Positions 25,885 through 39,588 of a stretch of DNA of 64,000 nt are shown here, one piece after another. Source of the DNA: Chrysomallon squamiferum. Its lineage: Eukaryota > Mollusca > Gastropoda > Neomphalida > Peltospiridae. Within the stretch, counting starts at the first letter, position 1; every line of letters begins with the position of its first letter. The notes beneath the pieces are model-generated. The model saw nothing but the letters and a program-made list of their open reading frames with translations, ran no database searches and was not told the origin of the DNA. Location: assembly GCA_012295275.1 (NCBI GenBank), contig CM022665.1, positions 13,472,476 through 13,536,475 of the forward strand, written 5' to 3'. The position numbers were made by a program, and so were the translations under genes.

Positions 25885-28800
25885 GTAAGAACCTTTGAAT
25901 AAGTGCTCATTTTTAAAGTTATTTTTGTTCCTTGGATACAATATGGCTGCTACCATATAGCCTGTCAACTCCAGAAACCTCTTAGCGCACTTGTTAAGGT
26001 CCATGAAAGCTTGTTATAATAGTCCTAGTTTAACGACTTTTTAAAAGTCCATTTAATCTTTGACATATTTATATAGCTCTTTGTTAAAATACTGTTCACT
26101 GAGTCGAGATTTATTTCATATGATAACATTTATATATTTTAACAATTATTATTTTTTATGTTTATCAGTTCATTTATGATATTCAGGTGAATAATATAAT
26201 TCTGAATTTTATAGTAAAATATAATTGAATTACATTTTGTAATTAAATGTGATCTCTACATTTTTTTTTTTATCATGGTACTGTCTCTGATTATTACTAT
26301 AAAAAAAGTATTATTAATCGGTAACTATGCTAAATCATTAAACTGATTTTAATATCAAATCTGATAAACAGATATAAACAAATACTTCATATATTAATGT
26401 ATTTATTATAATTTTATAACTACATTATATCAATTTTTCTTAAATGTCTATTAATTATTCAAATAATGTTTTGTACACAGAACGTTAATTCTTTATCATC
26501 CATACAGCATAGTTATTCCTTGATGCCATAAAATAATTTTATTAATTTGTTTACCACTTTCATATTATTTATTTATTTCATATTTCATTATATATATATA
26601 CACACACACATCACCCCCCGTTAAACATATTTTTCTTTATATATATCAAATTTCAGAAAATAATTTTTTTAATTTTCATGTTTTGCAGGAAATTTTGCTG
26701 ATATATCTTATTGAAAGTATCAGTATATAAAATGTGGTATTTGGCATAAATTGATTAGTTACATTTGAATACATCTGGTATTTGTATTTTTCAAGAAACT
26801 GACATTGTATTGGTGTTCATTAGATAAGTGTACGAGTGAATGAATATGTTTGTGTACACTTATTTTTTGTGTGTTTAGATACGTGTCTTTCATATGTGAT
26901 TTCACTGCAATGCTTACTACTTCTAACAAAATAGTGATTTAAAAAGCAGAAAGAAAAAAGATTATTTCAAATAATGAAATTTTTGTATGTATGTTTAAAT
27001 TGTGGCTATATTTGTTTATATACATGTGTGTTAGTGAATGTGGATCCATATTTATCATAAATTTAATATATATACACAGGTGTTTTGCATAAAATAAATG
27101 TGCTTGTGTGTGTGTTACTGAATGTGGATTTACTTTTTTTTTATGTTATCATATATATAAAAAGAAACATAACAGAAAAAATATATATATACAAATATGT
27201 TTGTATACTAAATATAACTATTATTATTACAATTCTCAGAATATTCATTTATTACATTATGTGGACAGATAACAAATACATATATTTATTGTACATTATC
27301 TCTCTCTCTATAACTTGACATTAATATTAGTTTCATTATCATCTGCATCAAATTCATCATTACCATCTGGATATTTGTAAATGTTTTATTTACTGTTTCA
27401 GAAAAAAAAAGATATATATATATATATGTATGATCTATATTTAAACATAACATTATCATTTAGTGTGGATCAATTAGGACATGACATCCTACTCCAGATT
27501 TTTTGTCTATTTGTTTGTTGTTGTTTATTTGTTTTTTTATAATATCCACTACTCTGAGTGTGTGCCTATCTTTTCTGAAAATGGGATCATTCATTGTATA
27601 ATTTCTGTATCACTATTTAAAAACACTGTATTTTCACACGAGTTCAATTTCTAAATAGGAATGTTTCCTTTCTTTTATCTCATTAAGTTTTCAAATTAGA
27701 TTTGAATGAAGACTGATGCAGTTAGTTAGTTTCAACCAATCAGTGTAAATTGCTTTTAATGGCTTCAGTTAGGATTGGTCTTGAAAACTATTTTGAAAAT
27801 CTGTTTTTTTTTTTTTGGAAAAAAGTAATACTATTTAAAAAAAATATAATTATATATAGACTTAAGAGTATTTTGTTTATAATTAACACTGAAATATAAA
27901 TATTTTATTATTATGATTATTATTATCATCATTGTTATTATTTATATATTTTGTAATTAAAAAAAGTATATCATTTATTCATTATAACAGGTTTTTTACA
28001 ATTAATATTTAAAAAATAAAATGTTTCTTCTATTTTCCATTTCTACATATAGAAAGTTCTTGAAAATATTAATCTTCAGAAAAAATAGAATCATAATAAT
28101 TATTTATTTTTATTTACTTAATCAAGAATAGCCATATTAAATGTCTGTCTAAAACTACTAAACTCATTTACTGTGATCTGTCATATTGTTAGATTATTAC
28201 ATGTGTCATCATCATTAGCAGTAATAATACAACTAGTAACATTGACGTTATCATCAAATTCAAAAATCTTTATACATCTGTCATTAATAGGCTGAATTTA
28301 AACAGCTAATTACTGGGATCAAGTAAGACAAATACTGTGATACCATTACTAATAGACTTTATTTTTATTTTATTTGACTATCAGATAATAGTATTATTTA
28401 ATCAGTTTGTTCTCTCTATATCAAAGATCATCTTAAGAATAATGAAAATAAAATGGTATGATAGACAAAAACATGTAATTTGGATAGCCAAGATAATTTT
28501 TCATCATTTCTATCATTTGTTTATCTTTTCTTTTTTTGAAATTATTTTGTTTGTTTTGGTTTATTTTTTCTCTTGTTTGGGGGTGGTAATTGTCAGTTGT
28601 TTATATATACATTTAAAACATTTATGCATCTCATTTAGAAAAAGTATTTTAATTAATTTTTATTTAAAAAATAAAAATGTGAATTAAAACACATCTGAAA
28701 TAGATTTTTCCTTCTTTGTGCATTGTATGAAATGCAAGGAAGTTATGAAGAATGGTTTGAAAAATTAAAGTTAAATTTCTGAAACTCTATCTTTGACAGT

Positions 28801-29619
28801 ATTTGAAATTAATTCTGTCAGCTGAATGTCATCAAGATTCTGTGAAGTCTACATGGGCAGTTGTGTCACAGGCAGTCACTACAAATGTCATTATGTTACT
28901 TGACTGATTTATGTTTACAGTATTTTCTTGACAAATGATGCTTGAAACATAATACTTCTTATCTGCAGCTAGATGCAAATAGATCTTGGTGAGAAGTTGT
29001 TTAAGAATATTGTTTCAACTTCAACCAGGTGATATATTCATAAGTTTACAGAAATGGAATGAATAATATTTCTATGTCCATAGTATTGATTTTAATACTT
29101 TTTATTTCTGTTTTGTTGTTTGTTTTGTAAATTGTTTAATAGGAAGTAGAATATTTTTATACAGTAACCTTTTGAATGAAAGAAAATCAAAATTCCTAAA
29201 CTTTAGGATGTAAATACTAATATTATAATAACTTTGTTGCATCAGAATTAAAAACACTGTGTTTTTCTAAACTCATTATTTAAATGGCTGCAAACAATAC
29301 AACAACAAAATGATGCTAAACACTGGGGATTTTTAAATCAATATTTGTGACTGACAACACAGATCAAACAGCGCTTGGTTATTGATTCCACATGACAAAG
29401 AGAAAAACCTCCCTCCCTTCGTTCATTACCACTCAACAAGTTTTACCTGCACAGGTTAATGGACTGTTCAAGCCACAGGTTTAAGGACAATGGGGTTTTC
29501 AACGAAAGTGGGATTTAATCATCTTTTCCCCTGACCTCAGGTAAAGCAGTGTTTTGTGGCTATGGTCACGTTAGCATGGGTTTGGTTACCTGTTTAATCA
29601 ATGTAACTATTTTACATGG

Positions 29620-29660
<41 letters not shown>

Positions 29661-32600
29661 TTGATGTAACTTGCAGTAATAATGGAGTTGTTTGAGGTAT
29701 GTTTTATTATTATTTAAAGAAAGATGCTTTTTTTTTTTGTAAGTATAGAACAAATGTTTTCTCTTTGTTCTTATTTTACTTTTTGTATTTTATCTTTGTA
29801 GTTTTATCTTCAATTGTATATAACCCTTGCTTAAGAAATAATGATGGTTTTAACAGAATTCTTTGTACATCAGAAATATTAAAATATTGGATATGATCAT
29901 TTTTAAAGATGGGAGGATTTTTCTATTGATAAATATTCATTTATTTATTATTTTATTTGTCATCTTTTGTTTTATATGTATGTGTGATTTTGCATTTTCA
30001 TTTATTTTTGATTTTCTTACATTTTAAAGTATTAAATTCTTTATTCTTTAGTGAAGAAATTTTGATAATACTTGTTTTCAGAAGTTAAGACAAATTCTTG
30101 TTAATGTATCTCAAAAAAAAAAAAAATTCATTAATTATAATTTAAAGGTTCTGGGTTATAAAATAACAAAATAATGTTCTTGATATTCTTTTTCAGGTAA
30201 TTTTACTAATTAAATGTTTTCTTAAATGTTCTAAACATTTGAAAATATATTAAATACATTTTGCAAATAACAAATGTGTTTGGAATAAACTAAGAATAAA
30301 GTAACGTACTATTATTTACTAGAAATAAAATTATAAATTAAAATGAGGATGCCTTTAAATATGATTAGAAAACTAAATTGTTACAGTATGAAATATCTGA
30401 AATAAATTTATAGCTGTATAAAATAAATACAATTTAAACAAAATCATGGCAGTATAAAATATCTGAAATACATTTACAGCAATATAAAATAACTGAAATT
30501 TACTGAAATTTACAAAAGTTAGAATTATCTGACATTTTTTTTTTTATAGCAATGTAAAATATACAATTTACACAAAAGTAGAACAGTATAAAATATCTGA
30601 AATAAATTTATTACAGTATAAATTTAATCTACAATTTACACAAAATTATAGCAATATAAAATATCTGAAATAGATTTAAAGCAGTATAAAATAAATCTTC
30701 AGTTTACGCAATTATTACAGTATGGCTACCGATACATACAACATAGCAAATTATAGCACTGTTTTCTACTCAAGATTTCTTTGTTCACTTGCTATTGAAT
30801 CAATAAAGTTTCAGTACTTTTATTATTTATTGGAGCAGAAACCTTTAATTTGAAGTACATTAAAAATTAAATTTAGTTGCAATTCTTGTTACAATTTTCT
30901 TGCTACCTAGTTATAATGATGTGTGTGTAGATAATTATTGGTATGTATGAATGTTTTTTTTAAAATGCCAATTGTAAATAACCTCTTTCTTTGTCTTAGT
31001 TCTATATGTTCAAGTTAGGATATTTCTGCATGCAAAATATTCATAAATTAAATTTTATTTTATTTTTAATTTTATTATTTTTTTCTATCTTATTTGAATA
31101 TTTTTGTTTTAGTTTGTTATTTTATAGTATTATTTTATTTTATTTTATTTTATTTCATTTTTTATTTAATTATGCTTTATTTCATTTTGTTTTCTATTCA
31201 TTTCATTTCTTTTTCATTTGTATTTCTGAATAATGTATCTAGAAATTACATTAAAATAAAACATGTAACTTTATAAAGTGATTGTGATTTTATAATTAAT
31301 TTACTGACACCTCGTAATCAGTGTTAATTATTAACTGATTAATTAATTATACTTTAATTTATTTCATTTTATTTCAGGGCTGCATCTGTTGCTGCTAGTG
31401 CAGGAGGTCAGGACTCAAAACGTCCCAAAATTATAATCTGGCCTGAGTGGAATGATGCTGATATTAATGCTGAGAAATGGGTAAGAATTTTTAGAATATT
31501 AATAATAAAGATGATCATGATGATTCTTTCTCAAAAACAATTACAAATAAAATGAAATACTTTAAAAACAAACAAACAAACAAGTAAATAAATAAGTAAA
31601 TAAATATAAAAATAAATAAATAAGTAAGTGTAAATAAATAAATATATAAATAAATAAATAAAGTATAATAAAGTAAAACAAAACTTTGGAGTACAGTTGA
31701 GTAGTAATGATATTAATATATTATTAATTAATAAAGTGCCAGTGATAAAAATGAAGCTGTTGATGGTAGTCCTGCAGCTTTAATTAAACTCCAGAAAATT
31801 ATTAGGTTCAAATTGTTGATGTTTACCAATTAAACTATTTCTATTATTAATTAATATTACTTTTATTTTTGTTTTTGTTGTTATAATTATTCTTATTGTT
31901 GTTGTTGTTTTATTATTGCATTTTAATTTATTTTGTTTTTCATGTTCTTCCAGGAAACAGCCAGAAAAGATGACAGGAAAGGAAAATCTCCAGTTGTGGT
32001 TAGAAATTTTAAAATATATTTACACATTTACAAAATATGACAGTGCCAAGCCATTATTCTAATAATACTCCCTTATATAAGACAAATTTTATATTTATTT
32101 CTTTTATTTTTATAATCAAAATGAGAGATATTGTAGAAGTTTGAAATATATAATCTGTTTATTAAACAGAAACATTTTCCTTGAATGCAAAACTTTTTTT
32201 TTCATCTTAACATATATTTTATTCTATAATTAATATTAATGTTTCATTTTTCTTTTTGTTATTCTTTCCAGTTTTATTCAGTATATTCATTTACTTTCAT
32301 TTTAAAATATGTAATTTTATTTTGTTATTTGAATTCTATGTAAAATAAAACAGAAGAAGCATTATATTTTTTTTATTTTCTGAATATATGTATTAAATAA
32401 GAGAAAAGCAATTTCCCTTACTATTTATTCATTTTGCAATTTAGGTTCAGCATTATTTTGATGATCCAGATGGAAAAATTGAAATGCCCCCATCGCTAAA
32501 AGTAGACCACTGGAAACGTCCTCAAGAGTACATGCCTGATAGGGTATAAATAGAAACTCTTTTAAATAATAACTAAAATTATAAATGTTTTGCTTGAGAA

Positions 32601-35600
32601 ACAAATGAGTGAATGTTTAATGATACCACAGCACAAATTAACAGATGGGTGCATACACTTGAGAAACATCAACACTTAGTATCAGATGGTGTAATATAAT
32701 AAAATATAATAATTTTTGCTAACTGTATATAAATATAAACAAAATTTCATTAGAAAGTTTTACAGTATAATATGCCTAGGAAAATGATTTGTATTTGAAT
32801 TTTGTAGGATACATAACTGATGTATTAAAACATTGTTTTTATAGGTAATATGGAAGGAGATAATACTTTTAATTAGATAAACTGTCTGAAATATATTAAT
32901 TATAAATAATTTTGTTTTCAGACACTTGTTGTATTTGACCCCGAACAAATTGGTAATGGATTTGATCTTGTTTCTAACAATGAACATATCCATGACAGTG
33001 AGGTATGTTTTCTTTTCCAGTTTTAATTTGAAAATTTTTTAAATCTAATTCTGTTATCATATGTGCATAAATAAAAATAAAATTTGTTTTAAATTAAATA
33101 ATGTGACATACGTGTCTATCTATACATAAAGTATGTAACTGTATTCATGTACATACTTATGAATAATATATTAACAGATTAGGTAACTATACTGAAAATA
33201 AAATGGTATCATTCAAATGGTAGGGATTTTCAAAGTTCTCTGTGAAGATTTAATACAGTTTAGGTGGGGAGGGAATCTATGAATATTTTGAGGTGTGAAA
33301 TGTCTGAGTCCATTCATTATCATCCCTAATCTGCCTTTGATTTAACTTCATGAAAAGAATGATCTGTCACTTGTAAATACTTTCTCTGCATGTGTAACCC
33401 ATGCCTGACACCTGCTCTCACTCCTGGTTCCAGCTTATGCTTCAGATAACTTATTGATTTTCACCTGCTTTACAGTGGGAGGCTGGTCTAGATTACCCAC
33501 AGTTTAATCAGTTTTCACTAAACTGAATATTTACACAACACGTGGGAACAAAGGCTTGCTGTATTTGTTTTCCGTAGTTTTATCTCCACAACTTTACTAA
33601 TAGCTTCTGCTGAGCCATTTATCATGCAGCAAATAACCAAGCTGTACTTGATGCAACATGAAATATGAATGTACTGTTATTAATCTGTTCTCCATCTGCT
33701 GGTATATTAACTTTTTCTTACTTATGAAAGTCAGATTGATTATCTTCCTTTGAATCTTGCTATAGCTCATAGGTTAAAAGTGCAGTTTATTATATTCCTT
33801 TGAATCAAGTCATAGCTTGGTGATTGAAAGTCAAATTTTTTCGCTACCTTTGACTCAGGCTACAGCTCATGTTGAATGGCAGATTTATCTTCTTTTGAAT
33901 CAAGTTAAAGCTCATAGGTAGAATGTCAAATTTATTATCTTACTTTCAATTAGGCTACAGTCTGTAGGTTAATTTAGGCCTGAGGAATTGTAGATCTGTT
34001 CTTGGTAATGCACTGTGCATTTTTTTTTTTTTTAATAAGGCCTATTACCAGTTTATTAAATGCTGTGATTTTTTTTCTGTCTGTGGGAAGGTATATAAAA
34101 ATATTGTCTTTTTTTTTTTTTTATCATCATTACAAACAACAATGACAAAAAAAAAACAAAAAAAAAATCACCCACTATGATATTTAGTTATTCATTGATT
34201 CCATCAATTCATATTTCAAACACTATTTACTTTTTTATTTTGAATTTTTTTCATTACTTTTTTCCATGAATTGTTTCATCCACCTCCCTTTCTTCAGTAT
34301 AGTGTTTTGTATCTGAATGTGCCACAAGATGTCATAGACAAACTGATGAATATTTTACATACAATTATTATGGATTACCTTGAAATTTTAAAAAATACTC
34401 TTTATATATTTATATAGTTAGTGTATTTTCAGTTAATATTTGATACATTTTCAGTGTTAATAATCTATATATTTTCAGTTAATATTTTATATTGTTTCAC
34501 TTAATATTATGTATGTTTTCTGTTAATATTTTGAACATTTTGAGTTAATATATTGTATGTTTCAAGTTAATATTTTATACCTTTTCACTTAAAATTTTGT
34601 ATATTTTCAGTTAATGCGATACATCATTAGTCAGATAACAGCACTATGGGAAATTAACACAGTGAAGCTTCCTGAAAAAAACGACCCAAATGCAGCAGCA
34701 GTACCAGGAGAGGATAACTCACATACTTGGAAACCCTGGGAGCACATTTATTCCTTGTGTAAAGCTGGAAAAGGACCACATATGCCACTTTACAATGCAC
34801 ATGGTAAATACGTGGTGCGATTGTACTGGCTGGTAAGTACAGAAATGTTATATTTTTTATTTTGTTTACATATTCTTCTTATATCAAACTGTTTTGGTAG
34901 CCATAAGCATAGTATGATTCATACAGAAAAAAGGCAGTAAAACCATTATACTGGGTATGATTTATACAGAAGGAAAAAAATACAATAAAACAATGTCTTC
35001 ATGTCTGTTGTTATTATTTAGAGCTGAGGTTGCACTTGTTTGTCTTTGGTTGTTAATCCATTCACATCTCCAGAGCATCTGGAGTGAATAAATGTCAATA
35101 TGGTTTTAATTAATTTACAAGTGTTTTAGTAGTTGTGATCATAATATCTCGCTCCTGTAGTACTTAGTTTACTGCTGCAATCTTATTAACATAGATTACC
35201 AGCACTCACTGAAAAGATCCACGTGATGTTCCTCAAAGCTTTTCGTAACTCTGTCATCCCATTACTATCACCTTACTTTACTATAGATATAACCACATAA
35301 ATCATACAACTGCAGCCAGATAAATGGATTTTTAGTTTACAGTATTTGTTATTTTAAATTAAACTATAATTTGACACATCAATCTTCACAGAATCACACA
35401 TATCTTCAGAAGGCAATCTGTTTTTCAACCAAGCAGTTTTGTATGGCCTGTTTCAGACAGGATATTTTATTTACCTATGATTTATCAGTCACTGACACAG
35501 ACTAAACAGAAAAATGCAAAATAAGCTAATGAAATGGATTAGTCTTGGATAATTATATATAACAATAAACACTTTACCACTAGGCTTCATCATGCCCTTT

Positions 35601-38583
35601 CAATAATTCATTTTACCTTACAGAATTCTTAAATTTTAGCAAGAAAATACAGATTGTCTTATGGTTCTTTTGTTGATTTATTCCATTTTGTCTTATTTAT
35701 ATTACATAATAATTAGCTGTTTATTTGACTGATTATTTAGGGTTGCTGGCGAAAGATCTATGTAGATGATAGTCTTCCTTTTGATGAAGAAAACAGACTG
35801 TTGTTACCATGTTCACACATTGTTGAGGAACTCTGGCCCATGTTGTTAACAAAAGCTCTAATTAAAATAGCTTCTTTGGAGTGAGTTCCATCTTCATTTC
35901 ATATCTTTTTTTTCTTTTTCTTTCATTCTTTCCATTACTAAAGCAACCACTTTTTTCTTTCTTACTCTCATTCTCTTTTCTATTGTTTGTTGTTACATTT
36001 TCTGTATACTGTATTATTATATTTTTTTTTAAGTGATATTCCAAAAATAATAAGAATAAAGGAACTAACCATCATTTATTGTGAAAACTTTTTCATTTTT
36101 ATTCTAAGTTAACAAGGGTAAATATATTATTTATGCTTAATTTTTTTAAATTATCATTATTATTTTTAATCATTAATATCATTTTCATTTTTATTATTAT
36201 TACTATTATCATTATCATTATCATCATCATTATTATTATAGCTACAATGGAGGCAGGAGTTATTGTGAGTTTGGTGACTGCAGTATCATTCAGTGTTTGA
36301 CTGGCTGGCTTCCTGAGACTATCCCGATGCAGTGAGTTTTTAGCACAGTCAACCAGGATTAAAATTTTACCCACCACTTACTAGCTGTCTCTAATAATGT
36401 CACTCAGCTTTATAACACTGGTGTGGGATTTTACATATATCTGTGTGGATTTTGTATAATAATACTAATTACATACCAATGTTATTGGCAGCAAAATATT
36501 TATTTTTCAATTTAATGTTAATTTAAAATAGCATATGTAGTAATTTTCCTTATTTTTTTTTTATTATTATTATTTTTTTTTTTAAATCCTTGTTTTAATA
36601 ATTCCAAAACAAACAGAATGTTATTCAACTCTGAAGAAAGGTATTAATAAATTGTACTAATAATACTTACCTGTCAGTTTAAATAAAAAAAATAAAAAAC
36701 ACAAACTACCCGCCCCAAAAACCCCAACATTTCCCAAACAGGTGCATTATGTATGTATCAAAGAAAGGTTTTGATTATTTACAGTAATTTCCTCAGTATT
36801 TGTCATATTGCTAAAAGTATGGATGGTTTATTTTGATGTTTAATAATATCCCTGAATTTCCTAATCGGTATCAAAACACATCAGTAATTTATTGCTGCTG
36901 TAAATAGTATAAATATATTTAATATAATCAGTAAATAGCATTAGTTTTTAAATACATGATGTTATACAGACATTTTTGAAATAGCACTTTGCAGGATTTA
37001 CTAAGATATATGAAACAACTTTTATTTTGAAGTTTATTTTTAGGCTGGTAGTAACACTCTAGTTTGTATAAAATTTACAGAGTAGTAATGTTACAGCTTT
37101 TATATAGAATATATAGAATTTTGCATAGTTCTATAGAAGTTTGCAGTAGTTTTCTTTTTTTTTTTTTTTTTTTTTATATATAGATGTTTTTTGAGTAATG
37201 TAGTTTTTATATAGAAAACCTTTAATACAGAAAGACCAGTCTTAAAAAAAATAAATTCTTGTTTGTTTTCTTTTACCATAAATATATATGTATAGAAGTG
37301 TGTGTGTTTCTGTGTGTATGCGTGTGTGTGTGTGTGCGTGTGCGTGTGTGTGTGTGTGTGCGTGTGTGCGTGCGTGCATGTGTAAAGCCATGGACATGTA
37401 GGTGTAGGTGGATACTTGCATATTTGCATCACTTTAAGTATTGTTGATTATTTTTATTAAAAATTTATGTTTTGAAAACAAAAGAGTGACTAAAATTACA
37501 TTTAACTAGATTACATATACCAAATTTGTACCTTTCTTGTTTAGTTTTTCTTTTTTTCAAGACTGGCCTACTGAAGTGTGCAGTTGTTTTTATTAACACT
37601 GTACTAACATCACCCTCATTTTCTTTCGTGCACCATTCCTTACAGATGCTTTATCTCTGAACACATCTATGACCACAGCTTCTTCCCTTCCACCGGGGGA
37701 TCACCATTAATTTCCTCTAATGTCATTCTTCATAAATTCTTTGACTTGAGTGCTCAACGTAGCAGTGTCTTCGTGTCTGTTTCAAATGGAAGTTACGAGG
37801 CTGTAAGGCAAGAAAGTTAATATGCACATAATACATACACAACAGTTGATATACTTGTCTAATTTGTAAGTGTGTGTACATTGCATTCAGAAAGCAGTGT
37901 CTGCACATATCACACATCTGTTATTCTAAAGATAATAATGAATTATTTTAAATATATATTATTTGAAACTTAAAGGTTATTAGTGAATTTTTCATAATAC
38001 ATAATATATTATTTATTTATTTATTTATTTATGTATTTATTATTTTTTTTTTTTTAATTATTTTTTTTTATTTATTTATTCATTTGTTCTCCCATGCATT
38101 ATTACTTATTCTTTCTGTGATTGTAATAGCAATATTATATGTGGCATATTGAAAACAGTTCAGTAACCAAATTTAGCACATTTATAATTAACTTAAAATT
38201 GATGACTGATTTAATTTGATCAATCTGGGATGCTGCAACCAAATTTTAGAATCTTGTCTAATACATTATTTTAACAATTCATTAAACTGGTGACTTGAAT
38301 TAAACTATATTAACTTGGGAAGCTGGAACCAACTTTCCTTCATTTATATATTTTTTCTTTATAATTATTTTAATTGGATGTGATGTTTGCACACTAATAT
38401 GTATCTGGTTTTTTTTCATGTTTTTTTTTTTATTACTAATTTGAAAATCATGGAACATTTTATATTTAGAAATAAATTCTTTGGATAAACTTTGGTTTTT
38501 ATGCAACAAATCTAATCTTATATTGTAATAATGCATTGTTTGAATTTATTAAGCATTAATTAGCCAGAATATAAATAACTAAT

Positions 38584-38616
<33 letters not shown>

Positions 38617-38621
38617 TTTTA

Positions 38622-38652
<31 letters not shown>

Positions 38653-39557
38653 TTTTTTTTTTTAAGAACAAAAGAAAATGAGCCAACAAAACTACATCTA
38701 GAAAAGTAGCACAAATTTTCAGCAGAAAATAAACATACATGCAAATTGAAACATCTACATCATGCTGTCACATAAATCATATAAAAACTGACATAAAATA
38801 GAACTTCTGAAGCCTAAAATAAGTTTTTCTCTTCCTTTTGAATCTAGGTACTGCCACATTTCAGAGATCTGGAGCCTACTCAAGAATGTGTTGCCTTCCT
38901 GGCAGTTGCCTGTCCAAGAACCTGAAAAAACTGAAGCAGTTGATGTTGCAAAGAAGGAGTTAAATAATTCCCAGGTATGCAATCAACTTTATCAGGATTT
39001 CCTCATGCTGAGGTTCTGTGTATGGCAGTCTATGGTTCTCAGTTGCTAACTACTACTCAGCTAGCACATTCAGCATATTTAAAAATTTTCCATAGAGAAA
39101 CAGGACCATGAAATTAGCATGTCTTCATGACTACATGTCTAAAGTAATGAAACTAAATATGTTTTTTTATTTTTCCTTCTTGACAGGATTCTCAAAAAGA
39201 AGAGAAATCAGAAAAGGAAATAACAAAAGAAAGCAAACCAGAAGGTAAAGAAAAGTCTAAAGAAGGTGGCAAGGAGAAACCTGCTAAAGATTCCAAGGAA
39301 AAAGGTAAAATAAACAAATAAACAATAATAATAATATATATATATATATATATGTGTTTGTATGTATCTATGTATGTGTGTATTATATAATCAGTAAATA
39401 GCATTAGTTTTTAAATATGCGATGTTATACAGACATTTTTAAAATAGCACTTTGCAGGGTTTACTAAGATATATGAAACAACTTGTATTTTGAAGTTTAT
39501 TTTTAGGCTAAAGATGCCAAGGAAAAAGGTAAAATAAAAAAATAAATAATAATACTA

Positions 39558-39588
<31 letters not shown>

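Larger units (their letters stand above)
25885..31377 (+). other. Intron 1 of androglobin (canonical)
   Basis: 5.5 kb, very AT-rich. It holds the degenerate repeat at 30375-30725, the poly-A at 29625 and a less AT-rich patch at 29395-29620 with no clear open frame. No further first exon is supported here. Confidence 0.7.
36332..38847 (+). other. Intron 8 of androglobin
   Basis: Contains the first 123-bp repeat copy (36924), a TG microsatellite (37300), the open segment at 37646-37802 and long TTTA/ATT runs at 38000-38060 and 38584-38660. Confidence 0.75.
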
